Source: Sulfurisphaera javensis (GTDB taxonomy: Archaea > Thermoproteota > Thermoprotei_A > Sulfolobales > Sulfolobaceae). Taken from it: 64,000 bases of DNA. The position numbers and the translations under genes are program-made. Shown piece by piece: positions 63,098-64,000 of the stretch (the stretch's first letter is position 1; each line of letters opens with the position of its first letter). The stretch lies in contig NZ_AP031322.1 in NCBI RefSeq assembly GCF_041154675.1, forward strand, positions 930,001-994,000, written 5' to 3'. A model generated the notes under the pieces. It was not told the DNA's origin, ran no database searches, and was given only the letters and a program-made list of their open reading frames with translations.

Positions 63098-64000
63098 ATG
63101 TATATTGAAGGACTACGTGCAGTTAGTGGAGAAGGAGAGTACATAAATGATTTACCAGACTTACCAGGAACTTTGTACATGACTATTTATAGAAGTCCAA
63201 TAGCTCATGGGAAAATAAAGAAAGTTGATGTCTCTGATGTTTGGACTCATGGTGGACTTGCATTTGGACCAGAAGATTTACAGAAAGTTATTATTAATCC
63301 TTTTCCTAATACTATAGATGCTCCTATAAACTATTTCCCCTTTGCTAAAGATAAAGTAAGATTTGTGGGAGAACCATTAGCTGTAGTATTAGCTAAAGAT
63401 CCTTACAAAGCTATAGATCTATTAGACTACGTTAGTGTTGAGATAGATGAACTTCCACCAGTTATCTCAATAGATGACGCATTAAAAAACGAAATATTAG
63501 TGCATGAAGAGCTAAAAAGTAATGTTGCAATGCATAAAAATATGCGTTTTGGTGACACAGTTAAAGCTTTCTCTGAATCATCAGTTATAATAACTCATTC
63601 ATTTAAATTTGGTAGACACTCTGCTTTACCTCTTGAAACGTATGGACTATTAGTTAAATTTAGCGATGAACTTCAAGTTTGGGCAAATGTGCAAGGACCT
63701 ATGTTACAAGTCTACTTCTTAAGTAGAGCATTAAACATTCCATTAAATAAGATTAGACTTTTCTCTCCAAGGGATATCGGAGGAAGTTTTGGAAATAAAT
63801 ATTCTTTATACCCTTACATTACTTTAGCTGCAGCAGCATCTAAACTTTCTGGAAAACCAATAAGATGGAGTGAAAGTAGAACTGAGAGCTTTATTGGTAG
63901 TTCGGCTGGCGGTGAAAGAAAAGGGATGGTAGAAATTGCATCGACGAAAGATGGAATAATAAAAGGGATTAAATACACTTTTTATGAAGATGTAGGAGCA
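63098..64000 (+). CDS. aldehyde oxidase/CO dehydrogenase-type molybdenum hydroxylase large subunit, N-terminal part
   Basis: 301 codons from ATG 63098 to the end of the window, still open. [58 protein letters not shown] and [18 protein letters not shown] are classic xanthine-oxidase-family molybdopterin-binding segments; GGSFG contacts the cofactor. The active-site Glu region lies outside the window. Probably an aldehyde dehydrogenase (glyceraldehyde type in Sulfolobales) or related hydroxylase; FAD and iron-sulfur subunits would be expected downstream. Confidence 0.9.
   Translation, partial: MYIEGLRAVSGEGEYINDLPDLPGTLYMTIYRSPIAHGKIKKVDVSDVWTHGGLAFGPEDLQKVIINPFPNTIDAPINYFPFAKDKVRFVGEPLAVVLAKDPYKAIDLLDYVSVEIDELPPVISIDDALKNEILVHEELKSNVAMHKNMRFGDTVKAFSESSVIITHSFKFGRHSALPLETYGLLVKFSDELQVWANVQGPMLQVYFLSRALNIPLNKIRLFSPRDIGGSFGNKYSLYPYITLAAAASKLSGKPIRWSESRTESFIGSSAGGERKGMVEIASTKDGIIKGIKYTFYEDVGA

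Overview
The window looks like a chromosome segment of a thermoacidophilic archaeon of the Sulfolobales, most likely a Sulfurisphaera relative. The evidence is low GC, mostly leaderless genes with a TATA box 25-30 bases before the start codon, GAGGTGA-type ribosome sites only inside operons, a CYP119-type P450 and a photolyase that resemble the Sulfurisphaera tokodaii proteins as I remember them, a thermopsin, a mercury operon of the Sulfolobus type, an archaeal FadR-like fatty-acid cluster and an IS200/IS605 TnpB element. No rRNA, tRNA or CRISPR array was seen.

Layout. 1-2,000: a sulfur-trafficking operon (TusA, YeeE/YedE transporter, small membrane protein, DsrE). 2,000-10,150: photolyase, DJ-1 protein, MFS carrier, a short alpha-glucan phosphorylase, a thermopsin and a GH15 glucosidase. 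10,240-11,100: a VapBC pair whose toxin lacks a standard start codon, and an opposite-strand small ORF with the same peculiarity. 11,300-15,560: an unknown gene, a GC-rich RNA-like island, a membrane-anchored protein kinase and a secreted beta-propeller that may be a tetrathionate hydrolase. 15,580-18,990: an M20 peptidase and a DUF1028 gene split by a 1,262-bp TnpB element; the element carries a nonsense mutation and a strong three-way-junction fold at the tnpB start. 19,070-26,720: P450, carriers, a phytoene-desaturase-like flavoprotein and an unknown membrane/surface protein pair. 26,720-28,700: merA, merH and an ArsR-type repressor around a palindromic operator. 28,750-36,000: zinc-ribbon protein, Ldh2-type dehydrogenase, a blue-copper protein with a Met-rich membrane partner, a carrier, and a selenium-binding-protein/membrane-protein pair.

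36,290-57,900 is mainly a fatty-acid and acyl-CoA degradation island: thioesterase, two acyl-CoA synthetases, three acyl-CoA dehydrogenase-type proteins, fused hydroxyacyl-CoA dehydrogenase/enoyl-CoA hydratase, SDR, HSL esterase, TetR regulator (FadR-like), CoxG-like protein, alcohol dehydrogenase, thiolase with DUF35 partner and a MaoC-fold protein. A formate-dehydrogenase-like operon (large subunit, DUF1641, FdhD) sits inside it. 58,000-64,000: a second DsrE protein, a small membrane protein, a dienoyl-CoA-reductase-like flavoprotein, a carrier, a ferredoxin-reductase-like flavoprotein and the start of a molybdenum hydroxylase large subunit.

Taken together the segment combines sulfur-compound handling with lipid and organic-acid oxidation. 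The least explained pieces are the structured RNA at the tnpB start, the two genes with perfect ribosome sites but no normal start codon, the GC-rich island before the kinase, and acyl-CoA enzymes that have lost textbook catalytic or cluster ligands. Functions are assigned from recalled family motifs only; no database search was made.
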